A stretch of 64,000 nt of DNA from Phallus indusiatus (taxonomy: Eukaryota; Basidiomycota; Agaricomycetes; Phallales; Phallaceae), in assembly GCA_027605045.1 (NCBI GenBank), contig JAQFWX010000027.1:186001-250000 (forward strand), written 5' to 3'. Every line of letters starts with the position of its first letter. Position 1 is the first letter of the stretch. The position numbers were made by a program, and so were the translations under genes. Below, in pieces: positions 11,339-23,935 of this stretch. The notes below the pieces were generated by a model. That model worked only from the letters and a program-made list of their open reading frames with translations. It was not told the origin of the DNA and made no database searches.

Positions 11339-14300
11339 ACTAAATATCCGTCAAAGGGTATAGCTATGTACAAGTGATAACCTGGGAATGGTGAAGAGAT
11401 GACGAGGGTATCGCGCGATATGAAAGAAGGAATTGACACAAGAGTCGATGTCGGACCCTAGTAATATTGAAAGAGCAATGCGAAAGCAAGTGAAGAAATG
11501 AGAACTGAGACGAGAAGGGAGCACTGGAGGTCACCAGCATCAAATGCCACTGGAGACATTTTATACGGAAACCGGCGCGTATGCCATTTCGTGGACCTAA
11601 TTAGCACCAATCAGGGGTGGCAGAGCTCGGATTAGTTTACGCGCCGGAGGTAGTAACCAGAAATTGTCTCGGAAAATCGAATATATATTGAAAGAAAAAA
11701 AAAAGGAAATTAAAGGATTAAAAAGGAACCGAGCAGCTACGGTATGCGAAGCCCAACTCAAAGCCAGATGAGCTAAGATGTAGTTGTGGTTCAGCAGAAT
11801 GGTTACTGACTTGGAGCGGCTCTCGTGATCATTGATCAGCTTTGAATCCCGGTTTAGATTGAACTCGAATCCGTCAGTCTTCTTTTGACTCTTATGTATA
11901 CATGTGAATAACATTTTACCCCCTCCCGGACGTCTTCAACCAACAGATGGCCACAGCAACGTCAGTCGTACTCTCTTTCGGAGTTCTTTTTGAGCTCGAT
12001 CATGATGGAGCTGGTGACTGGGGTAATCAGTTTTTCTTCGGTGAGATGTATTGGATGTTGATATTTTGACCCGTAGTGTAGTGTTGTCCTGCATCGCGGC
12101 CACGAGCCTTCTCAGGGTAACAAAACCGGTAAAGCAAACAGAGTTGAAAAAGAATGGATATAATTATCCTAATAATCTTTCAAATTTCCGCTTCGAATTC
12201 TTGACCTTTCGATGAAAAAGACGCTAGTACTGTCACTTCCATTTCACCCGCTATCCAATCCTATCTATTCTCCGGCATTGATGAGAAGTTATTACTGGCC
12301 CCCTAATTTCAAGTGTGCATGGCATTTCGCAGGGAGCTGTGTGCTGATTATTAGATATGCGACGTGTAAACCGGCGAAATATCAGTACCGGAGAGGGAAC
12401 ACTGACTGTCGTTGACGCTCGCGGTGCCGCGCTGGAGCATCGACTGGTGTCACACACCTCCAGACCCCAGTTGAGTTTACGTCTTTTCTCTCTTTTTTTT
12501 TTCAAAATCAGATCTATGATAAAGCCAATCACGCGTTCGGCGAAGTTTGCGATGTCAGTTTTCAGCCTGATCGATGGGTTTTAATTATTGAACTATTGAA
12601 AGTTTAGTCGACGTTTGGAGCCACGGCCGGCATTCAACTGTGCCATCATTTCGAATATGTCCTTATTGATGAGTAGACGGACAGTTTGGACCTCCGTGCT
12701 CGTTTTTTTCGCGAGGTACAACTTGATATTTGAAATGCTTATTATTGGCGTGTTTCTCAAATCTGACGATAGAAATGGTAGTTGAGTTATTCACTCATCG
12801 AGCCAGAATCAATGATGATAACACGAAGTATATCCATATGGGTGATATCACTTACCTGGCTCGAAGGTGCGCGTGATTAGCCACCAGTCGATATGTTCTG
12901 CGACTTACCTTGAATTCGCAATATTCTCATCCTAGTAATTAGCTCCGCTGAAAGACATAGTTATGTCTGAGAAAAGACTAGCCCCGAAAATCAAGATCAT
13001 CTTCTTTTCGAGAGAATCTGAGAACTCTTGAGATGAGAAAATCCTTTAAATTGAGTTGTTCGTTATAAAAAAAAGGGCATATGACGAGAAGACTACATTA
13101 CCCTTAAGTTTCCGTACTGGCCCTGAATTAAAGTCCAAAGTAAGTAAGAGCCATGGAAAGGAGACCCAGGGTCTCCTACCCCCTTAGCGCAAGGATCACT
13201 CTTTGGTAACAGGTCGTTCATAATCCGATCTAGATTGATATGACTTTAGAACTTTGAGGTTCTAAGCGAATATGAGAAACCATCCCGCTATGATGGAGGA
13301 TCTCCGATTGGGCTCAGACTGTATTTTCCGCCGCCACTATTCAATATTTACCCCATATGTACCTCCTTCCTAAATTGGTCCACGATCTGCACTCCAATTG
13401 AAACCCGGCTTACTTATATTCTCCATGTTTCGGGAGTTGGCTAGCCCTCAGGCTGGTCAATAAACACCCTGGGCTGGGCACAGTGTGGCTAATACGGAAG
13501 CCTGAAGATCAAAAGTGAGCGAATATATTTGGAAAAGTCATGCTTACTGGCAACTTCCAGTCAACATTTTTGTGTATAATTAGGATTTGGCTGTGATTCG
13601 TTGAAAAAAAGAGCCAATCTGAGAAGTCTATATGCATACACCGGTGTGTGCGTCGCGCCGACTGCGGGTTCTAGCTCAGGCAGAAATATAATGGAATTGG
13701 ACTAGTCATAATAACTTACATCGTGAGCGGAATTTCATGTAAAAGAAGAACCAAAGGTACTATGAAATGGACCAAGAATGACCTGGCTAGCACCGAGCCG
13801 TTTCACAAGCCTCTAATTTTGGTTTGACATTCTGGCTTCCAACTTTCTAAAGGACCCCAAGTCCTCTTTTTTATTAGTCCATCGATCTAAAAAAAGTGCT
13901 TCTTGTATTTGAAAGTATGGCTACCTTTCATACTTACATTCCACGGTGTTGCTAGCTTTGGTACAATGTTTACCGATGGAAAGGACCGCCTCACGTTTTC
14001 TCAAATTGACAACTAAAGACACCAGATTTTTCCCCCTAGTACTTACTAGCGACACCGAGTTTTGGGGAATCGAATCATAGTCGCGTCGCTAGGACCCTTT
14101 CATTTCGGTATTTAGATGCTACTCATGATAATATCGCACGTAGTAGTAAGACCGTGCATGTGATTTATTGACCTATTTTCCAAAGATACATGCTTTCTCC
14201 TTTTAGTGCTAGTGGCGCAATAGTATGTGCCAAAGACCCGAAAGTATGAACCATCTTCTCATATGTCAGTAGTATTGAATTCGAAGATGGTGGTTCTGCT

Positions 14301-14946
14301 TTCTATTTGTGACTTCAAGTACGTACATACAATAAAGTAGTGGCGAATCGAGTATCAAGGGGGAAAACGGAGATAAGAGTAAAATCCAAATTTAAACCAA
14401 AAAATTTTGGACTCAGTACTTATGCGAGGAAACGGTGTATGGTATGGCCGTACTCGGATGCGTCTGTATCACGATCAGAAGTGCTGCCTCGCTTCTTCTT
14501 TTCCGAGGCCACTAAAATGGATTCAGATCTGCACATCCAATCCTTTGAGCTTCCGCTCGATATGGTCTAGAGTGAAGGAGATTTTCAGCCCCGGATAAGA
14601 CCTTCTTGTGTTATACTTCGGGGTGTTGTATACCGTCGACGTCGAGAGCCCGAATGACGTGCCGTAAGATTTAATTATAGAAACCTTGAAGAACTATTAA
14701 GACCAATCAATCGTCCATTTATTGAGATAAGAATAAGCATAATCCGGTTAGTACAGCAGGGTAAATAATCCTCTTTAGAAAGTATGCGGGAATACACATA
14801 GAAGCGAAAGAAGAGAGATCGGACCCGGAGCGGAGTTCAAGTATCAAGTTATGGCTATTTGGGAAGGAGAAAAAGGTCCAAATGTCTGAGATGAAACGAA
14901 GAAATAAACAAATTGCAAGAAGCATTTTTCATAGACACCCCTTTTC
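11339..14946. other. Long gene-poor stretch
   Basis: About 3.6 kb without a supported gene between the truncated SDR and the HUA1-like gene. Frames at 11597-11914 (-), 12212-12584 (both strands) and 14340-14598 (+) are short and mutually overlapping with no motif. From about 12600 to 14330 almost no frame of 60 codons exists on any strand, in keeping with non-coding or decayed repeat DNA. I found no terminal inverted repeats or reverse-transcriptase/transposase motifs by eye. Confidence 0.5.
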
Positions 14947-16493
14947 TCAGCGGAATAACCTGCCGATGCCATTGCATACTTCGCACGTGGACGTGTCTAA
15001 GAAAAAGTAGGAGACAGATCCTGTTCCCTCGCATCTCCAGCATCGACGTCCTCCAATCCTTGGATCTCCTGCTTGATAGACGACTGAGCCTGACGGAGGA
15101 ACTAAACCAGGAGATGCTGCTATACAAGAAGAACGCCGTGTCGACGGACTTGGTGCTGGTTGTAGCTGCGTTTGTCGGGGGGAGACAGGAGAAGGTCTGG
15201 GTGGCGCGGTGTTGGTGTTAATACGGGGTGGCACTGGGCCTGGGGAAGATACAGTGCGAAGATGATCGTTTCGAGGAGTGTTTGGCTTGGATTCACTTCT
15301 CCGACGTAACACACGCGCTTGGTTTGGAGGTTCTCGTGTTGCGGTTGCTGTTCGGGGATAAGAAGAAGAAGAAGGAGAAGAAGAAGAAGAATTGTGAATG
15401 CTGCTTTGGGGGGCGCGTAATCTCGGAAGGGGTCTCTGGAAGTTCGAACTCCCCGAGCCAGATCCTCTAGATCCCGATTCTGAGGGAAAAGGTGCATACG
15501 CCAAGGCGCCACAGTATGGCCTGGCATATTTATTCCAACATTTGGTACATGGATGCGAGGGGTCGTTATTTCGGTATCCAACATTTTTACCTAACGAACA
15601 TAAACAAGTCAGCCCATTGGTCCAAGAGATAATATGTTTCAAGATATCCGGGTGAAAGCAAAACCCGACATAAACATTATTTTTCATTGGAGGTTTCAAT
15701 TTAAGCCAATTGGCTTTACTAGCGGTACGCTTGTGTTAATGATTGTGAAATTGTGACTTACATTGAGCACATTCATAGCCAGACGGATAGACTAGTAACT
15801 TGTTCTTTAGTAAGAGAGGGTGTCCTGGAACGGGGGTTGTCGTAGGCCGTCCATCCTCTATTGGTCTGGTATCTATTGGTTGATTAGATGCCGAGACAGG
15901 GCGACGGGGAGGCGCGCCAGTGGGTGGATCATAGTGAGTGCGTTCCTCGGTTCGTGTTGTTCTGGGTGGAGGGCCAGTTGGAGGAAAGTAAGAAGTCGGA
16001 GATCTTTCAGATGAAGGACCGATAGGTGAACGAGGGGAAGCTAATTCTGTGGAGACTGGTGTGATTGGCGAGGTACGAGGAGGTAAGGGAGGCGGTGCAG
16101 CTCTTGAGTTGCTTGAGTTGAGTGGGCTCTCATTCACTGTAATGATCGGTTGAGGTATTGGACTAGATATTTCCTCTTGTCTTTGGGAGCTTTGGAAGGG
16201 TCGAGGTGGCCCAACTTCACGAGTAGTTTCTCCGTGTAACACATCTGCTAGGAGAGAATACGGCGGGGGTGCCTCATCGGGAATTGAATCAAAAAAGGCA
16301 CCATTGTTGATGTTCACAGTCTGTTAATATCAAGAGTCATCAGAATAAGTCAATCGAGCTGAGAAAGTAGTCATACTCCTTCATTTCGAGACGCATCAGT
16401 GCCACCGGGCGGTCTCAACGTAGTGCTATTACTTGTACCCTGAGGTGTCAATGGAGGCGTTCTGAAGGGATTATGATCCAGAGTATAGGACAT
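14947..16493 (-). CDS. HUA1-like cytoplasmic Pro-rich zinc-binding protein
   Basis: Related to yeast Hua1, a cytoplasmic protein with Cys-rich repeats that is implicated in actin patch assembly. Exons: 16493-16377, 16320-15762 and 15590-14947. The N-terminus (MSYTLDHNPFRTPPLTP) is followed by a PPPYS motif, as found in WW-domain ligands, and a long Pro/Ser/Thr-rich disordered region. Then comes the conserved block PGHPLL...YPSGYECAQCKNVGYRN and DPSHPCTKCWNKYARPYCG. A second Ser/Pro-rich linker follows, and the C-terminal block GDPRIGGRRCWRCEGTGSVS...CEVCNGIGRLF has four CxxC-type pairs in the window. Intron 2 (171 bp) falls inside a Cys codon (T|GT). Both conserved blocks are present and in the family order, so the gene looks intact. 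Proline-rich linkers probably differ strongly from other species. Confidence 0.85.
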
Positions 16494-19400
16494 TCTAGAC
16501 GATTTCGTCGAGGAATAATGTCTACGTTTTCACGCTGGCTTCGTCCAATTGTTAGCCATTGCCAGATGCTGCGTGTGAGACCGTGACATTTGTGACAGTA
16601 TCGCTTTTTGTCGTCCAATTGGCCAAATGGAATTGGACTTGGACTATCATCATCGCTTTTACCTAAGTATCCAAATATTCGTCCGCGATCCGGTATTCTC
16701 AAAACATCTCATTATTTGGTGATGCCAATCCGCCAAAACTGTGCAGTTGGGAAGCTTGGTTGTGGCTATCCCCGAGGTCTGCAGTCTGGAGTACCGTGGC
16801 CCCATTTGACGATATTGCGCAGTTATTTTTCATCAAGCGTATTTGCGTTCACCTTCTTTTCAACTCTATTGGTACAATTATGGAGTCTCATCTTGCTTGA
16901 TTCTTGACGAGGCTTCACCGTTTCAACTCTCGGACTTGCTATGACCAATTATGAAACATCCATTTCCAATCCAGTGTTGCTAAGAACTTGGACAGAATGT
17001 GATCTATTCCACGGCATCGCTCTATTATCCAGCGTACTTGCAGAGTACCATAAAAGGCGGATGATATACAACAACCTTCCCCCTTGTGCCCATCCGCTGT
17101 CTGTTCTGCGATCCTTCCCAGAACTAGCCCTTTGTCTCAGAAGGGTTCTTATCGTGATGATAGAGGTAAATAACGTTTCACCGAACGCTGTCTGCCTCAC
17201 GTGATGCACCGAGGTTTTCTCGCATATCGGACAAAGGAAGCGATTAAGGTTTTCGTTTCGCGATTTCATGACTTGATATGTGCTGTCAGTCTAATACACT
17301 TCTTTAGCTATTGGATTTAAACCTTGCTATTCACCTTGTCTTGGCCATCTCAATATATCCTTTATCCTTCAAGTTTGACAGTTTCTCGTCTCAAGCTCTA
17401 TTCCTCAATTCAATACCAACAACTCCATACTGGCCACAGGCACATACAACTCTGTTGAACCCTTTTTACGTTTCTCCTCGGCGTTCTCATGATGGGATTT
17501 CTCCGTTGATCTTGGAGGCGAAATGATAAAATGTCTCGAATGAAGTTTTTTTTCCATTCAAATCAAATGACTTGTCACATAAAACTCGAATTCCATCGGG
17601 AGATTGGGATCTTAATATCATCTACGGAAGTGGAAACACCGGATAAATGCCTATTTGAGTCAACCGATATGTTTTTCTCCACAATCTGCTTATCTCAATA
17701 TTTGACATTCGAGAGAAAAGACAACTCCAGGTCTTATGCTTTGTTATAAATCCTTCTTTCTTTATAACCACAAGCTTAGCAAATAGCCTTGACTTCGGAG
17801 AAGTATGTCATCATTTTAGGCTTATACCGTCTGGTTCGGATGCCTTACTGAAGACCGTCTAAGGAACTGCCCGAAGTGCTGCGCTGTAGTCTCTTAGGCT
17901 TCGAAAAGAAGAACTATCAAGTTCTAATTTTCATGATAATCATATAATCTTGTTCTTGATACGCCTTTTCATTTGCCAACATTCATGCAAATCTCAGGTC
18001 ATCGCAGCTACAACTCCACTAGTTTAACTCGACAAGCCGAATGTTGAAAAACACGCGAGATTGTCCAGAGGTTGCACTGCGGAAGTCGGGAAGTATGACA
18101 TCGTTCTGATGCTGGCAAGATTTTCTTCGGATTCGGGTACATGATGTCAGCAATTGAATTAATCATTGACCCTGTGTGGTTGCGTTGACTGTTGATGGTC
18201 GTCCAATTTTCCCACCTATCAATAGAAAGAGGAAAAGATGACGGAATTTCTCAGCCTACAGACTGAAACGATTTACGGTACGCGTCAGTCCCTTGAATTT
18301 CCATGTTGAGGTATGGTCTTGACATCCATTGGCGTTGGACCACTAATACACTAGTATTATGTTCACATTTGTATTTCTTCATCGAAGATACTCGCGCAAG
18401 CATTGATTGTTAACCATCTACAAGTGATGCATGATGCGATGCGAAACGGTATGACGGGCATTACTAGATGTCTGTTATAGCGATAATTAAGGCACTTCGG
18501 TATTTTCCCATCACCAGTTCCCTGATTTATCGGGGCCGCTTCCAAGTTGTTTTGACGATAAATCTGGTTTCCCAAACGAACGCTATGGTTCACCAGTATG
18601 ATAAATGAAAGGGAATTTTTGCTGGAAGATATGATGGAGAAGGTTGGTTTATTTATAGATATATTACCTTAATACGTCAATTTTCTCAGCAGCCATTCAG
18701 TTACTTTGTATTTTCTGGAGAAGTGAGTGCATGACAAACAAAGGTCCCAGTTTGACGTATTAATATTTATGTATCGAACTTTAATTTGGCATTGTCACGG
18801 AATGAAAGAGGCAGCGAGAAAGCCCTGGAAATCTATACGTATTCATACTTGGTACCTTATTTCTTCCTAAGCGAGCTAGCTGAGACTGACGAGAAACCCT
18901 TGGACTGACGTCTTGGATCCGACACGTGGCTTATAGCTGTTGCATGCCAAACCCCCTTGACAGGAATGAATTCCAACAATGATGTCCACCCTATGAACGT
19001 TGAACCGCCATGGGGCGTGAAAGCGGCCTTTCCCAAAATTTACGTTCTTCACCTTTTCACGATTGATTGATATACAACAGCAAGTAAAATAACTGGCCTT
19101 GCAGCCTTTATGTCAAATGTGTTTGATGATTAAAAGCTATTCTTAAAAGTTTTGGTGAAAAAGGGAATTGCGGCGAACCTCCGTCGTTGAAGGGCGGTTT
19201 CTTGTGGTATGCTGTGTAGGTGAGCCGGCGAAGTTGTGATGCGGTGGGCACATTTGTATCATTTGTCTGTATATGGTTTTGTTGTCTTTTCTGGCGAGCG
19301 GTTCAATCGGCCACCCGCTTAGATGATGTAGGCGATCAACTGGATGCGTCAGAAGTTCTTCAAAAGATAGTAAAAAATTGCGTAGAGTAATTTTCTAATA

Positions 19401-21051
19401 CCTAACAGTGAGCGGAAGTGGTGCCATACGATTAGACCATAAATACGTGCTGAAGAGGAACGAATGAACATGTAGACAATGGCTCTCGAAGTTCGCGTTT
19501 AAAGTTACGTTTGGCACTATCCGTCATTTTGAGTGCTTATCTGTTGATGGCCCTGACAATGCTTCGACTTAGCAATCGCACCGATACGCACGCGGAGGGA
19601 GGCGCGTTTTAATGTATATTTTCCTTTCCTTTCAGAAGATAAAGATGATATTTCCATACGAATTCAATATCGACACAACCGAATTATCTGGTCTTTGAAC
19701 TTCCATATTACCAGGCCACGTCTGTCAATGAGCATGATAGGGTTACTATTGACACTGCTGCGTGATATTGTATAGGTATTGTTCCGGATTACATGATATA
19801 TACAGATTGAACAACTCAATTCCCTGGAATCGGATCGGAAGATTTTTCTATGCATACAAATTTCATGTTTTGTCTCATTGACACTCAGGACCTAAATGAA
19901 TGCGCGTATATTGGAACCCTACCAATGATAATTCTTTATTTTAAATTGTACCTACAGTCTTGAGACAAAAATTTCATTAAAGCTTCGTTTCTTTGTTTTA
20001 TATTCGTGTCTTCTCGGCCCATCGGCGGTCTATTCGCCCCTTTGTTCCGTTGAGAAAAATCGCATGCCTTCGGTCTCACCTGCGCGACATAGATGATAGA
20101 AAAGCCGTTTCGTTTTCAATAGTTCGTATCATGAGCTCTAGAAAAGGGAGTGTGTTTATGGTTAAAGTTCAAGCATCTCAAACACGTAGCTAGTTGCTGA
20201 GTTGCTTATAGGGCGATATGTCATGATAAAACCACGTTGAAGGAACATTATGGGCACCTCTGATAATGTGTTTTGGGTGCCCATTGACCAGTTCTTCTCC
20301 GATATTACCCAGGCAGTCCCGGCTGGGAGAGTGGGAGTAGTAAGTCAGTTGAGTTTACTCGTTGCTAGTATCAATTATTATGCTTCAAGCATTTTTTCCT
20401 AAAAGAAAGTAAACCATTGGTCGCCGATCACGGTCAGCTGATTTCTCCTTAACGACAAAGTTAATTCTCTATTATCTAACTAATAGATCGTGGATAATCA
20501 CACCTCCATCATTCATCAACTTTAGAATGGCAAACTGGCTGACCTAGTTGGTCCATAACTTGTTTTATAAATTTTTATAAAACATATTTTGACGCCCATT
20601 TCAGCTTCAATCCCAATATAACGGTCTTATTCGCTTCGATAAACCCGGATTCAGTAACTCAATACAGATGATCTTCCCTCGAGACCCTGAAAGCTCTGTA
20701 CTTGAGGACAGGTCGTCTTTGAATGGGACTCCCCGGGATCAGTCAGTCAAGCTAAAGTTAAACGCTCTTTAGGCTCGTTTTCTCCTGGACGAATGATCGA
20801 TGGCTTTCAATGTGTGGCAAAACTATCAGTTGTTATCATCGCGGAAGAGAACAGATGTGTGCCTGAAGACATGAAGGTCAAGAGAGTACAGCTGGCATTA
20901 GTAGAGCTTAGCAGCCGACCGGGGCGGAGGATCTTCTGGTATAAAACCCCTAGTTTTCTTTGTATATCTTCCAACAATCTAAATCCTCCGTCTCTTTTAG
21001 TCCTAGATCACCGCTAGCAGCACTTCCTCAACTTCACTAATCGTGCACAAC
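16494..21051. other. Long gene-poor stretch
   Basis: About 4.6 kb, head to head between the HUA1-like gene (-) and the dsRBD gene (+). Frames at 16608-16907, 16941-17269, 17311-17749, 18363-18593, 19664-19855 and 19993-20193 are short. They have opposite-strand shadows and no recognised motif. From about 17760 to 20000 the sequence is A+T-leaning and nearly devoid of open frames. The last 300 bp probably contain the promoter of the dsRBD gene (TATAAAA near 20939). Confidence 0.5.
20939..20946 (+). promoter_or_regulatory. TATA-like element upstream of dsRBD gene
   Basis: GGTATAAAACCCC is read at about 20938-20950, some 110 bp before the ATG at 21052. Position and sequence fit a TATA box of that gene. 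This is a motif match only. Confidence 0.4.
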
Positions 21052-21475
21052 ATGTCCTCAAAGCGTAATCACACCTTCTCTTTGTGAAGTGTTTCAACGC
21101 TGAAAATTCTTCTATCAGAACATATGCACTGGGCCATGCTTTTGCACAATGAGCTGCAGAGACAAGGTCGTCTCAAGTCATTGACCTGGGACGATCAAGT
21201 CGCAGGTCCTACGCATAACGCTGTGTGGACGTCTTATGCTCTTCGTAAGCGATCGTTTACATCAATGCCGTGCGCCGATGAATAACAATCTTGCAGTCAA
21301 CGAAATTGAATACGGAAGAGGAATATCCACCACTAGGCAAGGTGCAAGAGATGAGGCTGCCATGCACGCTTTGAAAGCCCTCCAGGAAGAGCTAGAAGGA
21401 CGTGTAAGAGCTTGTCTTTTCGCTAAAAATCTGAAACAGGCCGTTTCTTACCAGTACCCATTTCAGCGCTATTGA
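21052..21475 (+). CDS. Single double-stranded-RNA-binding-domain mini-protein
   Basis: Encodes a protein of roughly 80-105 residues made of almost nothing but one dsRBD, so it would bind structured RNA. Exons: 21052-21064, 21119-21244, 21297-21403 and a short last exon ending at 21473-21475. The domain reads HWAMLLHNELQRQ (helix 1), then AGPTHNAVWTSYAL (strand 1 with the GPxH loop), EIEYGRGIS (strand 3) and TRQGARDEAAMHALKALQEE (helix 2, with the AA..AL core). The Lys-rich KKxAK start of helix 2 is replaced by TTRQGAR, so RNA contacts may be weaker. The last intron (21404-21466) is 63 bp and free of stops, so splicing gives an ending RY while retention adds 21 residues in frame. Intronic joins are phase-consistent. 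No enzymatic domain is attached. Confidence 0.7.
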
Positions 21476-22128
21476 GCTACTATTTATACTGCACTTGAGG
21501 TTAATCCGTCCGTGAAGTTTATACAATTCTCCTTCTGTTTTTCTTGGGATATACTTTTTGGGTTTAATGGGTTTTCAAGGTTGCGCTCTGTTTCTAATAT
21601 ATTCTTCTTGGCCATTTTTATAATAAACGAGATTTGTAAACAACGAGAATGGAAATTGTTGCTAGAAAAATAGGTTTGCGTGCAGCGTGGAGAATCTCAG
21701 AATATCAAAAAATAAGCGAGCACGTGATGGCGCTTCTGCGTCATCACGTCATACGAGCGTCAACTGGCTTCCAATTCTGTTCCGCCTCTCGAACATGTCG
21801 AAACCTTTGGTTGGAAGCAACCCACTTTCGCAGCTCATATTTTGTTTCTTCCGATTATTTAAAACTGTCTATTGAATGTGAGTCACTTCTTACTCGTGTT
21901 AATAAATATCTCACACGGATATAGATCTCGTCGACATTGACAGTATGTGACCTCGCTTGCTTATTGTCTTCCTTATACGCACAATTGTCAATTGTGAATC
22001 ATTTTTTCAATCAATTAAACCTCCTACTCAATGATTCTACCTAGTTGTTTATAACCCATTTTTGATCCCGCTTAATCAATTAATCAATACCCGTCCCCCG
22101 CGCTTTTTTCCTTATTGTATGACGAGAT
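21476..22128. other. Intergenic stretch
   Basis: About 650 bp between the dsRBD gene and the unknown multi-exon gene. A frame at 21649-21924 has no motif. Nothing else is seen. Confidence 0.5.
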
Positions 22129-23935
22129 ATGGATCCAAAGAGCAACGGGCTCACGACGAACGAGTACTTAAAAAGCTTCATGATCGAATACTTCCGTTAC
22201 CGGTCTTGATCCCGTAATTCCTTCCTCTTGCTGGTCAACAAAGAACGAGGTCTGTCCCGCTTCGTCACTTAGGCATGCCTTCGTTATTGCGTTATCTGAT
22301 TTATGTTTGTTACAGCTGGAATCGTTGTCCGTTTAATTAATTTATGCGTACAAGATTTTGGATTCGAAAAAACTCAGTGTTTGGAAACAGTCAATATATC
22401 TATGATAATTCGTCAATAAACAAGTCACACGAGGAAGAATATGATCGCTGGGAGAGCCTTCTTGATGGTGCACACAGTTACGACCCTGTTATACCCTCTG
22501 CTAAACGTAAGCGGTATGAAAGGTATACGTTTCTCCTGTTACTATTTTTGCTCCCAACACTGATTATGTCCGAAACAAAAGAAAGATTCTGGGACCGCTC
22601 CATAACGAAAATCATTTTTATAACCCTGCGATGAAAGCCTCTCTCCAAGACGATGATATGGACAGAGAGTACGTTCAGCTGCGAAATTGAGATGTCTTGA
22701 GTATTGTATTGACAGATCTTGCAGGTATTTACCCCTCATAACCAAGAAACGTTCTAAAATCCGCAGGCTTGAAGCCTCGGATGTGATGTCTATCAAACCT
22801 GTTGATATTGATATTCGGCGCGGAGTAATTCAAACGACAGCCCCACCCAATGGGAAATTGGAAGGCGTAAAGGCGTTACTCTCTGATATTATTTCCTATA
22901 CCAAAGTTTTGGTGCGTCATGTCTTCATTTAATCATTATCATCTTTTGATGTATGGATCGCAGTTTCTTATGAGCTCCCAACACACGCGGGGCCTCCTGC
23001 TATCACTCTGGGCTTTACTCAATATTCTACTGGAATATATTCGCTATTTCTGCGTTCAATATCTCACGTTGCCCCACGAATACGCTGTAACTCAATATCC
23101 CTTCTCTCCGTCAGTCTCGGTCCGATCTCTATCTTCAGGCCCGAGCATTGATTCCCCTGATACCTCATCGCCCCCTACCCCTGAAACGACGCCGAAGACT
23201 ATACTTAGTCCCCCGACGTCGCAGTCGGATTCGGAAGACGAAATCGCTGTCGAGATTTCGTTATTTGACTATGACTCCAACTATAATCCTCACTCCTCCT
23301 GTTATGCATTCCAATCCTTTAATAATAGCGTTGCTGTTGGTTCCCGATTTCTCACTCATCGCCCAGATGCAGACCATTCCTACCTTCTCCCCGTGACCCC
23401 TCCTAACGATCCGTCAAATCCAAATCCGGTAGATGCTCAGGGCAATTTACCGCTATCAACATACGACCCCGACAAAGATGGACGTTGTCTCACTCGCCCC
23501 AAGCATTCTAAATGGACTCGGTTACCAGCGAATTCGAAATTACGCGGGTGGCCGCCGTCTGTAGCTCAGGCGCACACACCAGCACCGACATCAACAGCGA
23601 CATCGACACTAACATTGACATCGGCGTCGACCTCTATAGATATCCCATTGGGTTCGTCGGTGCAGCAGCCACAACTTGTCACTCGTTTACTCAAACAACG
23701 TCGGGTCAAAGAAACTAAACAAGCGAGACCTCCCGCCATTGATTTCCCGTTCATCGACGATCTTGGGCATCTTAGTACCATTTTGAACCCCGATGAAAAA
23801 TTCAGCCACTTCCCGCGTGGCGCAAGTCCCTGGTTGCATATGGCGCATGACATTTCTGACGACGAGTTGATTATGGGGGGCTCTGGGTCTCAATTAGGTT
23901 TAACGTTCGATGCCGAATTCGATGCTGAATATTGA
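22129..23935 (+). CDS. Multi-exon protein of unknown function with acidic, Ser/Thr/Pro-rich C-terminal half
   Basis: I do not recognise the family. A phase-consistent model is: ATG at 22129 (MDPKSNGLTTNEYLKSF), donor after 22202, acceptor near 22390, and an exon reading NKSHEEEYDRWESLLDGAHS. A short intron then joins KRYER to KILGPLHNENHFYNP. The next exon starts EYLPLITKKRSKIRRLE, and a final large exon from about 22965 runs to the stop at 23933-23935. The last exon opens with a hydrophobic segment (LLLSLWALLNILLEYIRYF) that could span a membrane. It then becomes Ser/Thr/Pro-rich with an SDSEDE acidic patch, a Thr/Ser-rich run near 23575-23640 and a conserved-looking tail PWLHMAHDISDDELI. 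The first two exons are the least certain. Long uninterrupted coding sequence with biased composition supports a real gene. Confidence 0.55.

Noticed and set aside
15228..15470. Lys-rich + strand frame opposite the HUA1-like gene
   Set aside because: It is the antisense of a Ser/Asn/Ala-rich low-complexity stretch of that gene (GAAGAAG repeat).
22965..23140. Alternative frame reading SYELPTHAGPPAITLGF and onward in the last exon of the unknown gene
   Set aside because: It has decent composition but soon reaches a stop and does not join in phase to the preceding exon ending YTKVL, whereas the annotated frame does.
23566..23853. - strand frame with VDADVNVSVDVAVDVG
   Set aside because: Antisense of the Ser/Thr-rich repeat of the unknown + strand gene; a repeat translation.
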